Origin: Lachnospiraceae bacterium
GTDB taxonomy: Bacteria > Bacillota > Clostridia > Lachnospirales > Lachnospiraceae
Assembly (NCBI GenBank): GCA_003520205.1
Contig: DOVG01000204.1
Coordinates: 1-20,464, forward strand
Length of the DNA: 20,464 nt
Direction: 5' to 3'
Positions within the stretch are counted from its first letter, which is position 1; each line of letters begins with the position of its first letter. Below the pieces are notes generated by a model. The model saw nothing but the letters and a program-made list of their open reading frames with translations, ran no database searches and was not told the DNA's origin. Made by a program: the position numbers and the translations under genes. Of the stretch, positions 1-11,100 are shown in pieces.

Positions 1-28
1 TTTTTTATGGTAAACTACATTTAGATAG

Positions 29-61
29 CTATACCCTTTTGTATATATTGACTAGGTATAG
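29..61 (+). promoter_or_regulatory. Dyad around a TTGACT box upstream of the first giant prepilin gene
   Basis: A perfect 7-bp inverted repeat, CTATACC (29-35) and GGTATAG (55-61), encloses TTGACT at 48-53, which resembles a -35 box. At 17-bp spacing the -10 position (71-76) reads TGAATT, which is weak. A better-looking TGGTATAAA (81-89, extended -10 type) has no good -35 partner, and GGTATA recurs there at 82-87. A promoter plus operator for the pilin genes is plausible here but not demonstrated. Confidence 0.25.
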
Positions 62-103
62 AAATATCTTTGAATTGGATTGGTATAAAACCCGGAGTTA
101 ACA

Positions 104-128
104 GATCTGTGGATGGGAACACAAGATC
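104..128 (+). other. Small hairpin in the presumed 5' leader
   Basis: GATC-T-GTG (104-111) can pair with CAC-AA-GATC (120-128), giving a 7-bp stem with a small internal loop and an 8-nt loop. It ends 7 nt before the Shine-Dalgarno of the first gene, so it could modulate translation. The short stem could also be chance. I could not match the leader to a known riboswitch class. Confidence 0.2.
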
Positions 129-135
129 GGATCAT

Positions 136-143
136 AGGGAGGA
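136..143 (+). promoter_or_regulatory. Strong ribosome binding site that sets the start of the first prepilin gene
   Basis: AGGGAGGA lies with its GGAGG core (138-142) 8 nt before ATG at 151. The longest open frame begins further upstream at a TTG (70) with no Shine-Dalgarno at a useful distance. The internal ATGs at 226, 232 and 238 also lack one. This site is the main reason for choosing 151. Confidence 0.7.
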
Positions 144-150
144 AAAGCTT

Positions 151-3100
151 ATGGTTGGGAGAGAGAGACTCAGGGTGGTTGGTAAAGTATTATTAGAGGA
201 ACCCGGATTAAGAAAGACCGAAGGCATGGAAATGCGTATGACAGAATTATCCGGTAACGAAATAAGTAAGAGGTTTAGCTCCCGGAAGAATTCGAAAAAA
301 GGATTCACCCTTGTGGAGCTTCTTGTCGTGCTTGTAATACTTGCAATAATAGCTGCAGTGGCAATACCGGCTATGTTGGGATTTACTGATAGTGCACGAA
401 AGAAAGAAAATACAGCTGATGCAAATGCGGCATATAAAGCTGCACAGACAGCATTGACGGATTTGTTTAATGATGCTTCAAGTGTTCTTGATCATGATAA
501 ACGAGCAAATGTAGCAAAAATAGCTGGATTAGATGCTGAAAACACAAGGTTTAAGGTATGGACTGAAAAGATTTTAGAGGCTGGAGTTACAAATGCTACT
601 TCCGAAAATGTTGGTTCTTACACTATTGCATATGCTTTATTTGAAACAACCAATGATGATACTGGTAAATATGTTTTTTATGACGGAAATGAATGGACGG
701 TTTATGATGACATTTCTGATGCAGAATACGCAATGAATGCAGTTGGCATAAATTCGAATCAATATAAGGATAATGTTATTTACTTATGGCCGGATTATAT
801 GAATGGAGCAGAATATGCTGATACGGCATATCCTGGTGTTACACCAGAAAAGGAAAATTGGGCAGAAGAACCAATTGATGATGACGAGAAGTATACTCTT
901 AAAATTCATAATTACAATACACTACAAGGAAAGACTACTCCGGGAATTCTTTTCAAAATAGGAGATCAGGAAACTGGAACTCCAGATACATTGAATCTTG
1001 AATTTGTAAAAGATTCTGGAAATAGAATAATATCAAAAAATTGGACTAGTGAAGATACAATAGAAATCAAAAATGTGATTTATAAGATATCTCTTGTTGA
1101 TGGTTTCGAAAATCTTAGATGGAGTATTCAGCAGAATCCTAATAAGATAACTGATGGAGATGTTTTTGATAATTATGAAGATATTATTTCCAGTGTAAGT
1201 GCATTAAATGCGAATGGAATTTATGATATATATCCTATTACGGATAAGGAGATTGAAGAGAAGAAAATTGTTTTTAGACGCGTAGAGGGTTCAAATTCAA
1301 TGGGATTTGGCTCGCTTCTTAATTCGCAAGTAGAAGTAACATTTAAAAGATATAAAAATAGATATGATTATGACAGTTACAGTAAGAATAAAAGTCTTAA
1401 TACTGGTGATGGTTCTATTTCATCAGCACTAAAAAGTGTTAAGGTTGCTTCGAATTGTAATCTTTTGGGTTGGGCATTTTGGAATGGTTCTGATTATGAA
1501 AAGGATTCTTCGGATGCGATCATGGAATATGGAAAGAATGCTGAAGAGGATTTATGGAATAAAGTCTTTTCTGATGCTTCAAATAGTGAAAATCCTAATT
1601 CCGGAGAGTTCGTTGGAATTACAGAAAAAGTTAAAAAAGTTGTATTAATGGCAGATGAAAAAGGTTTGTCATCATTTAATGGTGCAAAAAAACTTGAGTT
1701 AAAGGCTAGTTATAATGAAGTGACTGAAAGTAGTTCTGATAATTTTGATATATATGAAACTAACAAACTTTCCATAAATAGTGGATGCAAGCTTACTGGT
1801 TGGGAAAAGTATCACGTTACTCCTGCGGTATCATATGAAACTGTTGAGATGATATGGGAAGAAGTAAGAGCGTCTGGTGAAGGTACTTATACGTATATTG
1901 CAAAGGTTGGCTATGGTTCAAGGGCTAAATTCCTTCAGAGATCAAATGGTAACGATTATTCGGATCCCCAAAATTTATGTGGACAAATTAGGTTTTTGTT
2001 TGGTGGCGTTAAATCTAATGTTGGAACATTTCAAAAACAGGATTATCGCATTGCTGTAGAGGTTCTAACGAATGCCGGAATTATTAATAAAATAATGACT
2101 GGATATGATAATAGTAGTATAGAAGATGATATAGCAATTCAGTGTAATGGTCATTATCAGACATTTGATAACCTTAACAAAGCTGTAACTGGTGGAACCA
2201 TAAAACGAATGGTTATAATGTGGGATGGACATGATGAGACTTACGATGTGCCTATCTTTGGTTATAATGTTGTTTCTTCAGACAATACATATCATGTTTA
2301 TTGGTTTTCTAGAGACGATCATCCAGAACTTGTTGGTAAGTTTTTCAGTTTATTTGACAAATATGAAAAAGTTGATTTCGCCGGATCATGTATTGATGAT
2401 TGGAACACTGCTTCGTGTACAGATATGCATGATATGTTTTGGCTTTCTGGCTTAAAGGATGGAGATGTTGACTTTAAAAAATGGGATTACAGTTCCGTTA
2501 CTGATATGAGCGGAATGTTTAGAGGATGTAAAAAACTGACATCTATTGATTTTTCGGGATGCAGTATGCCGGAATGTACGAGTTTTGCTAACTTGGCGTC
2601 TTATAAAGATGTTGTTAATACAAGCTTAACAAGTGTGAATTTTGATAAATTATATACTCCGAAGCTAAGTAATATAAGTGGGTTGTTTACTTACGTAAAT
2701 AATATTACTACATTTTCTGCAAGAGGTTGGAACGCACCTTCGATTACTTCTATGGAATCGTTGTTTAATGGTAAAAAATTACTTACGTCTGTGGAATTTG
2801 GTGATTTTGATGACTCCTATAAAACCGATCTCAGTGGATGTAAGTCAATGGCTCAAATGTTTATGGGATGTACTGCATTAACAAATATTTCGTTTGAGGG
2901 ACTTGATTTGACTTCGTGTACTACTTTTAAAAGCTTATGTAGTGGTTGTACTAATTTGACTTCATTTAGTTTAAATAAGTGTAATACACCAAGTCTCACA
3001 AATGTAGTTGATATGTTTGCAAGTGCACCTGCTGTTAAAACATTTACTGCAAGAGGCTGGAACGCCCCAGAGTTAACATCATTATATAGATTTATGTATG

Positions 3101-5133
3101 GAAAGAAAAATATTACAACTTTTGACATTAGAGATTATGATGAAGAGAATAAAACGATTCTGACATCCTGTACAACTATGGCAGAAATGTTGACTGGTTG
3201 TAATAAGCTTCAGCATTTATCCTTTGAAAATGTCAGACTTGATAGTTGTAAATCGTTTAACTCAATGTGTAAGGATTGTACCGAACTCTTATCTGTTAAT
3301 ATAGATGGATGTTATACGCCTGAACTTACAGATGTAGGAAGTATGTTTAATAATGTACCTAAGCTTGAGGCATTTTCAGCTGTTGGGTGGAAAGCAGGAA
3401 AACTGACTTCTTTATATAATTTTATGTATAATAAAGATAATTTAGAGTCATTTATTTTGGTTTCAGATGATGCGGATCCTGATGATAGTAAAATGACTGA
3501 TTTGAGTGGTTGTGAAAATCTATCTCAGCTGTTGTATGAATGTGATAAGCTTTCTAGTGTATCCTTTAAGGGATTAGATTTTAGCGCGTGTACCAATGTT
3601 TATAAAATGCTTACCAACTGTAAAGAATTAACAACTGTAATATTTGATGATTGTAATATGTCCAGCTTATCTGGAACATTTAATGCTTTTCAAGGTAAAA
3701 ATGATGCTTCTAGAAAAGTGAAAACATTCAGCGCAAAAAGGTGGAATGCTGGAAATATAACTTCTTTTGAAAATCTATTTTATAGGGGACATCTTGGTAA
3801 TCAACCTCTTCCTGATGGTACGGTAGGAGAATTAGGATTATCTGAGATAGAATTTGTAGATTTTGAAGGGGCTGATTTACATAGCGTAACAAGTATGTAT
3901 CAAATGTTCTATAATTGCTCTAACCTTGTGTCTGTTAATTTTAAAGATGCTATATTGAGACCTGCTACTGATGATACTACGGTTGATACGCATTGGCTGT
4001 TTTTCCATTGTTTCAGACTTACGAGAGTGAATTTTGATTTTGCTGAAGGCACTAAGCTGCGTCCTGGAGATATGTATAAGTTCTTTGACTATTGCTTATC
4101 GCTTGAAACAGTTGATTTTGGTGCAGGCGGATTATCCGGTGAAGCTAAAAATGAAAAGATTAGGTCAAAGCTTGATACATCGGGAGCCTATGACATGAGT
4201 AACTTATTATATCAGTGTGGAGAACTTGATCCTAGTGATAAGTTTTATGAGGCTTTTCAGTTTGATAGTGCAAAACGTATTTCTAGAATGTTGTATGGTA
4301 TATACAATCATTCTTCTTTAGATGATATTGAGGTTGTTTTTACTGATAAAGATATGTCTAGCGTTGTAACTAATCCTGGGCTTTCACCAAATCCGCCTAA
4401 TGGCTTACAACAGATGTTTCAGGATTCCAAAGTAAATAAGGTGACTTTTGTTAGATGTAATATATGTAATATGACAAACACTAATGTGTTAAATATGTTT
4501 AGTGGATCGTCTGTTAAAGTAGTTGAGTTTATCGACTGTGATATGAGCGGCTTGACAGGTTTTGGAGATATGTTTAAAAATGCGTCATCAGTTGAAATAA
4601 TTCGACTGAATGGTACAGATATGAGTGGAATAACAAGTCTGCAAAAAGCATTTGATGGAGCAACTAATTTAAAGACTTTTGAGGCTAAAGGTTGGAATAT
4701 AAGCGGTGTTACATCGATGAAAGAAATGTTTTTGAACAAGAATAATCTTGAGACATTTGATATTTCAGATTATGAAACAAGTGATAGTGTTAGTGTTGCT
4801 ACATCTATGGGTTCGTGCACTGATATGACTAGAATGTTTTCTGGATGTAAAAATCTTCAAACAGTTCTGTTTTCTGATAACACTGATATGAGTGGTGTAA
4901 AAACGTATCAGGGAATGTTTAATGATTGCAAGAGTCTTACATTGGATGCTTTTGGAAATATGGCTAAGTCATGGAATTTGGATGGCTCCAGCATTAATTT
5001 CAATAACAAAGCAAATGCAAATTTATTAATAAACAGTAACTGTACTCAATTTACAGAGACTAGAATTTTTAACTTTGGAAACGGAAAGCAATATAAGATT
5101 GGTGGTTCATTATATTATTTAATGCAAAATTAA
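151..5133 (+). CDS. Giant modular prepilin with BspA/DUF285-type leucine-rich repeat head
   Basis: A prepilin-like surface protein of about 1660 aa, roughly ten times the usual pilin length. After a basic leader ending KNSKKG comes FTLVELLVVLV and a hydrophobic helix, with Glu at position 5 of the mature protein: a canonical type III prepilin signal. A pilin-like region follows (to about residue 230). A middle part (about 230-745) contains two SxCxLxGW segments (near nt 1450 and 1780), faintly like InlB-type B repeats. From about residue 748 to 1640 there are BspA/DUF285-like leucine-rich repeats (DMSGMFRGCKKLTSIDF type), many with a conserved Cys. No LPXTG or other anchor is visible, so the pilin helix should hold it in membrane or filament. 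It is first in a run of five prepilin-like genes. Start 151 rests on its Shine-Dalgarno and gives a long leader of 51 residues. Adhesion, probably at the pilus tip, is inferred; the ligand is unknown. Confidence 0.88.
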   Translation: MVGRERLRVVGKVLLEEPGLRKTEGMEMRMTELSGNEISKRFSSRKNSKKGFTLVELLVVLVILAIIAAVAIPAMLGFTDSARKKENTADANAAYKAAQTALTDLFNDASSVLDHDKRANVAKIAGLDAENTRFKVWTEKILEAGVTNATSENVGSYTIAYALFETTNDDTGKYVFYDGNEWTVYDDISDAEYAMNAVGINSNQYKDNVIYLWPDYMNGAEYADTAYPGVTPEKENWAEEPIDDDEKYTLKIHNYNTLQGKTTPGILFKIGDQETGTPDTLNLEFVKDSGNRIISKNWTSEDTIEIKNVIYKISLVDGFENLRWSIQQNPNKITDGDVFDNYEDIISSVSALNANGIYDIYPITDKEIEEKKIVFRRVEGSNSMGFGSLLNSQVEVTFKRYKNRYDYDSYSKNKSLNTGDGSISSALKSVKVASNCNLLGWAFWNGSDYEKDSSDAIMEYGKNAEEDLWNKVFSDASNSENPNSGEFVGITEKVKKVVLMADEKGLSSFNGAKKLELKASYNEVTESSSDNFDIYETNKLSINSGCKLTGWEKYHVTPAVSYETVEMIWEEVRASGEGTYTYIAKVGYGSRAKFLQRSNGNDYSDPQNLCGQIRFLFGGVKSNVGTFQKQDYRIAVEVLTNAGIINKIMTGYDNSSIEDDIAIQCNGHYQTFDNLNKAVTGGTIKRMVIMWDGHDETYDVPIFGYNVVSSDNTYHVYWFSRDDHPELVGKFFSLFDKYEKVDFAGSCIDDWNTASCTDMHDMFWLSGLKDGDVDFKKWDYSSVTDMSGMFRGCKKLTSIDFSGCSMPECTSFANLASYKDVVNTSLTSVNFDKLYTPKLSNISGLFTYVNNITTFSARGWNAPSITSMESLFNGKKLLTSVEFGDFDDSYKTDLSGCKSMAQMFMGCTALTNISFEGLDLTSCTTFKSLCSGCTNLTSFSLNKCNTPSLTNVVDMFASAPAVKTFTARGWNAPELTSLYRFMYGKKNITTFDIRDYDEENKTILTSCTTMAEMLTGCNKLQHLSFENVRLDSCKSFNSMCKDCTELLSVNIDGCYTPELTDVGSMFNNVPKLEAFSAVGWKAGKLTSLYNFMYNKDNLESFILVSDDADPDDSKMTDLSGCENLSQLLYECDKLSSVSFKGLDFSACTNVYKMLTNCKELTTVIFDDCNMSSLSGTFNAFQGKNDASRKVKTFSAKRWNAGNITSFENLFYRGHLGNQPLPDGTVGELGLSEIEFVDFEGADLHSVTSMYQMFYNCSNLVSVNFKDAILRPATDDTTVDTHWLFFHCFRLTRVNFDFAEGTKLRPGDMYKFFDYCLSLETVDFGAGGLSGEAKNEKIRSKLDTSGAYDMSNLLYQCGELDPSDKFYEAFQFDSAKRISRMLYGIYNHSSLDDIEVVFTDKDMSSVVTNPGLSPNPPNGLQQMFQDSKVNKVTFVRCNICNMTNTNVLNMFSGSSVKVVEFIDCDMSGLTGFGDMFKNASSVEIIRLNGTDMSGITSLQKAFDGATNLKTFEAKGWNISGVTSMKEMFLNKNNLETFDISDYETSDSVSVATSMGSCTDMTRMFSGCKNLQTVLFSDNTDMSGVKTYQGMFNDCKSLTLDAFGNMAKSWNLDGSSINFNNKANANLLINSNCTQFTETRIFNFGNGKQYKIGGSLYYLMQN
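2392..5010 (+). repeat. BspA/DUF285-type leucine-rich repeat array (protein-coding)
   Basis: This stretch encodes many degenerate repeats of roughly 22-26 residues with the pattern xxMxxMFxGCxxLxxxxF, for example TSMYQMFYNCSNLVSVNF and DMTRMFSGCKNLQTVLF. The pattern matches the BspA-like/DUF285 repeats of bacterial and mycoplasma surface proteins, expected to form an elongated solenoid. Boundaries are approximate because the first and last repeats are weak. Confidence 0.8.
2710..3723 (+). repeat. Three tandem super-repeats of 110, 110 and 118 aa within the LRR array
   Basis: Units start at 2710, 3040 and 3370, with the next header at 3724. The spacings are 330, 330 and 354 nt. Each opens with a header of the type [TA]F[ST]AxGW[NK]A: TFSARGWNAP, TFTARGWNAP, AFSAVGWKAG, then TFSAKRWNAG. 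After the header come four LRR-like segments in the same order. The first 27 nt of units 1 and 2 are nearly identical, while the rest has diverged. A further header, TFEAKGWNIS, begins at 4675 after a more diverged stretch. The pattern points to growth by duplication of a unit of about 110 residues. Confidence 0.75.
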
Positions 5134-5156
5134 TGATTAATCGTGGAGAATAGTAT

Positions 5157-8100
5157 ATGAAGAGAAGAAAAGGCATCAGAATAAACAGAATACTTTCATC
5201 CGATTCAGGTTTCACATTAGTGGAACTTATTGTGGTGCTTGTTCTTATGGTTATTATTATAGCGGTTGCTATAGCTGGTGGTCTTGGCTGGCAGGAGTGG
5301 GCTCAGTTTAATCATGAAGAAGCTATGGCTGAAGAAATCTTTTTTGCTGCACAGAATCAGCTGACAGAGTATGATTCAAGCGATGCATTGGAAGATAAAG
5401 TTATAGCAGAACTTTTAAAAGTTGGATCTACAAATGGTAGTTATGATACTAGCATTACACTCTCAAAATCTCTTTTAGGAAATATAGTTTATAAGAATGA
5501 AGGTTTGTCAGAGGTAAAGTATACCTGGGATGATGTATGGAAATCTAATCAGAACAGTGCCACACAAGAAGGAACCATGATTAGATTAAAAGCAGATAAG
5601 GATGACTATAAAGCTTATTTGGATGGTACACTTGTTACTCCTGGCGATACATCTAAATTGGGTGCTAAAATTCTATTTGATATTGTGTCATCATATGTAT
5701 CTGATACAGGTGCGTTAAATGCAGCTATTACTCTCGAGTTTTCTCCTGATGCCGGACAGGTTTTTTCGGTTTGCTATTCAGACAAAGTTGATACCCTTCT
5801 TTATGAGGGAGAGTCGGCTGGAAGCGGAAAAACCTTTGCCAGTGTTATGAATAGAACTATTACTTCTAGAAAATCTAATATGATGGGGTATTTCAGCGTG
5901 GCAGAACTTGCACAGAGAATAAAGGGAAGAGGTGCAACTAAGTCAAATTTAAAGCTGGAATTAGAAAATTCTAATTTCCTTCTGCTGAAGGTTGAAGATG
6001 AGGGAATAGGTAGCGAAGCATTAAGAAATGGAGATAAGCTTTTATTTAATATATATAACGGACAGACATCTGGAAATAATAATTTGATGTCATTTACACT
6101 TGATTACGCGTTGATTCCCACAGGGAGTATAGCGAATGTTGATTCGATTACTCCTATGAAGGTTAAGTTTAGCATGTTGGCCGGTAAATATTCCGGAAAA
6201 GAAAATGTTGTATTTAGAGTTCCGGTATGGAGAGAAGATAATAATATTTATATAGTGTTAGATGCAGCAGATGTTCAGGCGCAAACCCTTTCTTTCGCGG
6301 ATTCGATATATTTTGGTAAGAGCTATAGTTCTGAAACTCCGGATTCAGGTGAAGAGTCTTTTAGAAATACATACAGTTTTTATAGATTTGGCCTTGCAGA
6401 TTTGACTAATTACATATTTGCTGATGTTACAGTTAATACATATGATGCGAAAATAACGCAGCCTGTTGAAGGCGGATCAAATATTCTTCATGACAATGGT
6501 TTTAGAGGAGTATGTACTTGTTTTGAAGAATATACAAAGGAAGATGAAAATGTTGACATTGAGCTTAAAAATGCCAGACATTTTTATAATATGAGATATG
6601 AAACTGACTATAAGAGAGATGGAAATGAATCTCTTAAAGAAACATTTAAACTGACGGAAAATATTTCGTGGGCTTCTTTTGTTGGAAAGAATAATGATCC
6701 AAATTATTTTCTTAATTCGTATGATACTACTATGGACAATACATCAAAAGTAACGTCCGGTATTAATTATGATGGAATGAACTATGCAACCAGAAGTCTT
6801 AGTGGAGAATCTCCAAGAGATACATCTGTGTATCCATTCCCTGGCTTTAGGAAACTGGATGAGAATGATACCTTTACGCAGGAGAATCCATATGTGATAG
6901 ATAGTACTGATAATTCTGAACAGAATACCACATATACGATTAGCGATTTGACTTTGTCTATTTCTGCTAACATTGTTTATGGTATTTATGGTGAATCAGT
7001 TAAGACTTCTTGTGTAAATAATAATATAGATGATTATTCTTCTATACTTGGAGAAAAGTCAGAGACAGATTCTTCGAGTGTAGTTAAGGCGCGTTCGGGA
7101 GAACTTCCGCTTGGACTTTTTGCCGAGAACTTTGGTTCTATCTCAAATATTATATTGAATAGACATGTGGTAGATGGATTAGAAGTAGTAAATAATTCTG
7201 TGGTTTATACATGTATGGCAGGAGGATTTGCGGGTAATAATATTGGTACATTAGAGAATCTGACATTGCTTGATGAAAAAGATGGTGATGATTCGGAAGA
7301 CAGTAAAGCTGGAGTGTCACGTATTACAGGAAGAACAGATGTTGGTGGAATACTTGGACGTCAATCTTTTGTAAAACTTACTGATGATGAAACAGTAGTA
7401 TTAAAAGGACTTATTAACTATGCATCTGTTGAAGGCTTAGAAAATGTTGGCGGTATAATCGGAAGAGTATTTGTTAATTATGATGAACCTTCTAGTGATA
7501 TGTATAAGAACTATTACTTTGATGGATATGAGATTAGCAAGACTAATGGATTGTCTATGTCAGGGACAGAGGTTAAAAAAGCAGAAAAAGTCTCCATAGA
7601 AGATTCTTTGAATTTTGGATATATACAAGGAATAACCAATGAAAAGTTTTTAGAGAATAAAACTATAGATGGAAAATCTGTCAAGGACCTAAAGAATTCG
7701 TTTATTGGCGGAATAGCTGGCGTTACAATGGATGGATGCCTGTATTCAAAGAGTAACCCGTTGCCGGATGCATATCTTGATGGTATGGATGAAAACATCA
7801 AGATAAAGAATTGTTACAGCTATTCATTATATGACATTGTTAAAACTGAAGTTGAAAGTAAACTGTTTGATGAGACAGAGCATCCGTCGCTTATTAGTGA
7901 TAATTATGTTGGCGGAGTTGTTGGATACGGAAGATTAACTGCAATAGAAAATTGTAATAAAGCTCCTGATTCAGAATTCATGCTTGGAGAAGTAACCAAA
8001 TCATTTGTATTTGGAAATAGATATATAGGAGGAATTTTTGGCTGCGCTGAAGCTTGCAGACTTGATAAAGGCGATTCAGCAGATTATACGGTCACAAATT

Positions 8101-11100
8101 ATAGTAATGTAATCGGAAGAATGTTTGTAGGTGGAATAGCAGGCGGAAATGGAATAGGTAATATTGATTCATCTAAAATGAATTATAAAAATCCATCTGA
8201 GAATAAAGCAGGTCCTTTGGCAAGTGTTGAAATAGATTCTGATTTGCTTGTATCAGCGTTGAATAAAGGTGCTGTTCTAACTCTTCATTCGGATAATCCT
8301 TTTATACCAGGAATAATGGATGAATGGAAAGAAGAAGATTATGATAGTATTGTAAGTGTGTTTAATAATGAAGATTTAACCGGATTCTGTGGAGGTATTG
8401 TTGGTTTAAATGCTTCTACAATTAGAGACTGTAATAATATTCAATCAGAACAGGTTAAAATTTTTGTTTCAAATCTTGTAAAAGGAAATAATGAGTCGGG
8501 ATTTTACAGCGATACATTAACCACAGAGAGTGTTGATCATATTATAAATACCTCTAATTATGGAGGAAATGCTTGCGGTGGTATAGTCGGAGCTTCTATA
8601 GGCGGTTCGATTAATGTTTCTGAAAAGAATGACAACACTGATTATGAATCTAAAGTTGATGCTTTGGTATTTGGACAGGATTATGTTGGTGGATGTGCAG
8701 GTCTTACCAAGGATGCATCAGTGAACAATGTTATGCCTTCTTCGATAGATGAGAATTCAACAGGATTGCTTGTTGTTGGTTCTGATGTTGTAGGAGGATT
8801 TGTGGGTAGAATAGGCGGAGACTTCAGCAATTATAATCAAAGTGTTTCAGCATATAGAGTTATTGGTAGATATGGAGTCGGCGGAGCATTTGGAAATGTC
8901 TCCAGTAATGAAGATATAGATGTATCTATTGATCCGCAAGGTTCACAAAATATCATTGAGGTTGATGGAATTGCTTATGTTGGTGGATACGTAGGTGTTT
9001 CAGATCATGAAGATGATATTAGCTTAAAAGGCTATAAGAATATTGAAGTTGATTTAGATGATACAAAAGTTACCGGTAATTATTTTGTTGGCGGAATGTA
9101 TGGATGTATCGCCGGCGGAGATAAGACTGTAAAAGAAAAAGATTTTAAACTTGGATCAAATATAACAGTACAGGCAGATGCGTTTGCGGGTGGTATATCG
9201 GGATTATATTTGAGACAGGACGTATCAGATGAATTTTGCAAATTGAGTAATGATTATAATGATAAAACTGGATCATTGATTAAACTCGCAAATGAAAAAC
9301 TTAAAAAATCTGGAGCTTATGTGGAATTCGCAGATGCGTATAAAGTAATTGTAGTATCTGATATTGAAGATGAAAACGTGTTTAAAAATATAGCTAGTGG
9401 TAGACAGACGGTTACTTTTAGCGATTATGATGCTTCTGGTTCTAATACTGTTACTTTAAATGTTTCGGCGAAAATTTTTGCTGGTGGTCTCTTTGGATTT
9501 GTTCCTGATGACACATACGTAACGGTTAAAGGTTTTGTAAATAATGGAAACATAAAGACTACCCAAACAATTGGTGGAACTAAATCTATAGATGCTGCAT
9601 CAGGGCAGACGGATTCCGTAAAATATTCTTATCTTGGTGGCGTAATAGGTCGTGTTCCTGCTGGTATGAAGCTTGTAAATTGTGCAAATATTAAGACTGG
9701 AAGTGATGTAAATTCATCGGGCTACTATGCATCATCTGCAACATATATAGGTGGATTAACTGAGGTAAATGATGGATTTATAGGTGGTACTGGTGAAAAA
9801 GATGATAATGGAAAAATAATTGGTTATCTTGAAGCGAGTGTTAATCGAAATTATGCTGGTCAGAAGATAGGTGCTATAGCTGGAATAAATGGTACTCCAA
9901 ATAGTGATGTTACGATAGATGATTCCGGTAAAGTGACTGATGATTCTACGGGTGTTATTCGTTATTGTAAAAATATAGGAACTATAACAGCTACTGGTGA
10001 TGGTGGCCTTGCATCTGGAATTGCTGCAGCGGCTAATGGATCCTCAATTATAATAGATTGTATTAATCAGGCAAACATAACTTCTTCTAAAGTTGCTTCA
10101 GGTGTACTGGGTGAAGCTTTAGATGGAAGTGTTATGGCGAATGGCTCTAATAATGAGGGTACAATAAAAGGCTCCACTTCAGTGGGTGGTATTATCGGTG
10201 TTGATAATGGTACAGATAGTATAGAAATACGTAAATGTGAAAATACCGGTGATATTGAATCTTCCGGAGCAGAAGCTGGTGGAATAATAGGAAAAAGTAT
10301 TAGTGATGATCATTCTGCTAGTAGTTCTAAAATAATTGGATGTATAAATCACGGAAGCGTTGATGCAAGTACATCGGCAGCTGGAATAATTGCTGAAAGT
10401 AGTAGTGCTATTGCATTAAATGATTTAGCTAATACAGGTGTTATAACGATTGGAAAAAAACATCCGCTTAATGAAGCTAATAGTGAAAGTATTAATGCGG
10501 CTGGAATAATAGTGGATTCCAATGGAAAAGGTGTATTAGATACATGTAGGAATTATGGTACTGGTTTGTATTATGGAATAACAAAAGAAAATGCTAAGAG
10601 TATTATTTATTCCTTTGATGCATCAAATGCGACAAAACATATTGGAGAAGTAGCTTCAGGTGATGGAGCAGATAAATATGCTAATTTCTATATCGGTGAT
10701 TCGAAGACTATTCCAAGAGATAAAAAGTTTAAGGCTACGATGTCATATTATGAGTATGATGGTGATGAACCGGTAGAAATAACTAATTATGTTTTTTCAC
10801 CGGGACAGAAAGAAGATGACATTAAACATAATAGCGAGACATGTGGTTCTCCTTTATTAGTAACTGAGTCGGATTCATATAAGTTGAAATATACTATACT
10901 GCCTGTACTGAATTATCAAGGCTTGGAAAATACTTATGTGGATATAGATGAGCTTCAGATAGTGTGGGATAATTATGCGAAAAATGATATAGATGAATTT
11001 ATGACACCTAGTTTGAATTATAGTGGATCTATGGAGTATACTGCGTATTTAACTAATGCTATAAGTAATATTAATACTCACAATGCTATCTCATATATTT

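Noticed and set aside
91..142. A c-di-GMP class I riboswitch before the pilin genes, suggested by GGATGGGA followed by ACACAAG
   Set aside because: The conserved 5' partner (GCAAACC with its stem and GAAA loop) is absent and the pairing does not form, so the resemblance looks accidental.
70..150. TTG at 70 as the start of the first giant prepilin
   Set aside because: No Shine-Dalgarno at a usable distance, and it would lengthen the leader to 78 residues. ATG 151 has AGGGAGGA 8 nt upstream.
2853..3128. Antisense and overlapping open frames inside the giant genes (for example this one, and 4419-4739, 7514-7801 on the minus strand)
   Set aside because: They lie wholly within clear coding sequence, show no recognisable domains and lack convincing ribosome binding sites.
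2710..3723. CRISPR-like or other non-coding repeat
   Set aside because: The repeat is in frame at the protein level, the DNA is only partly conserved between units, and unit length is a multiple of three.
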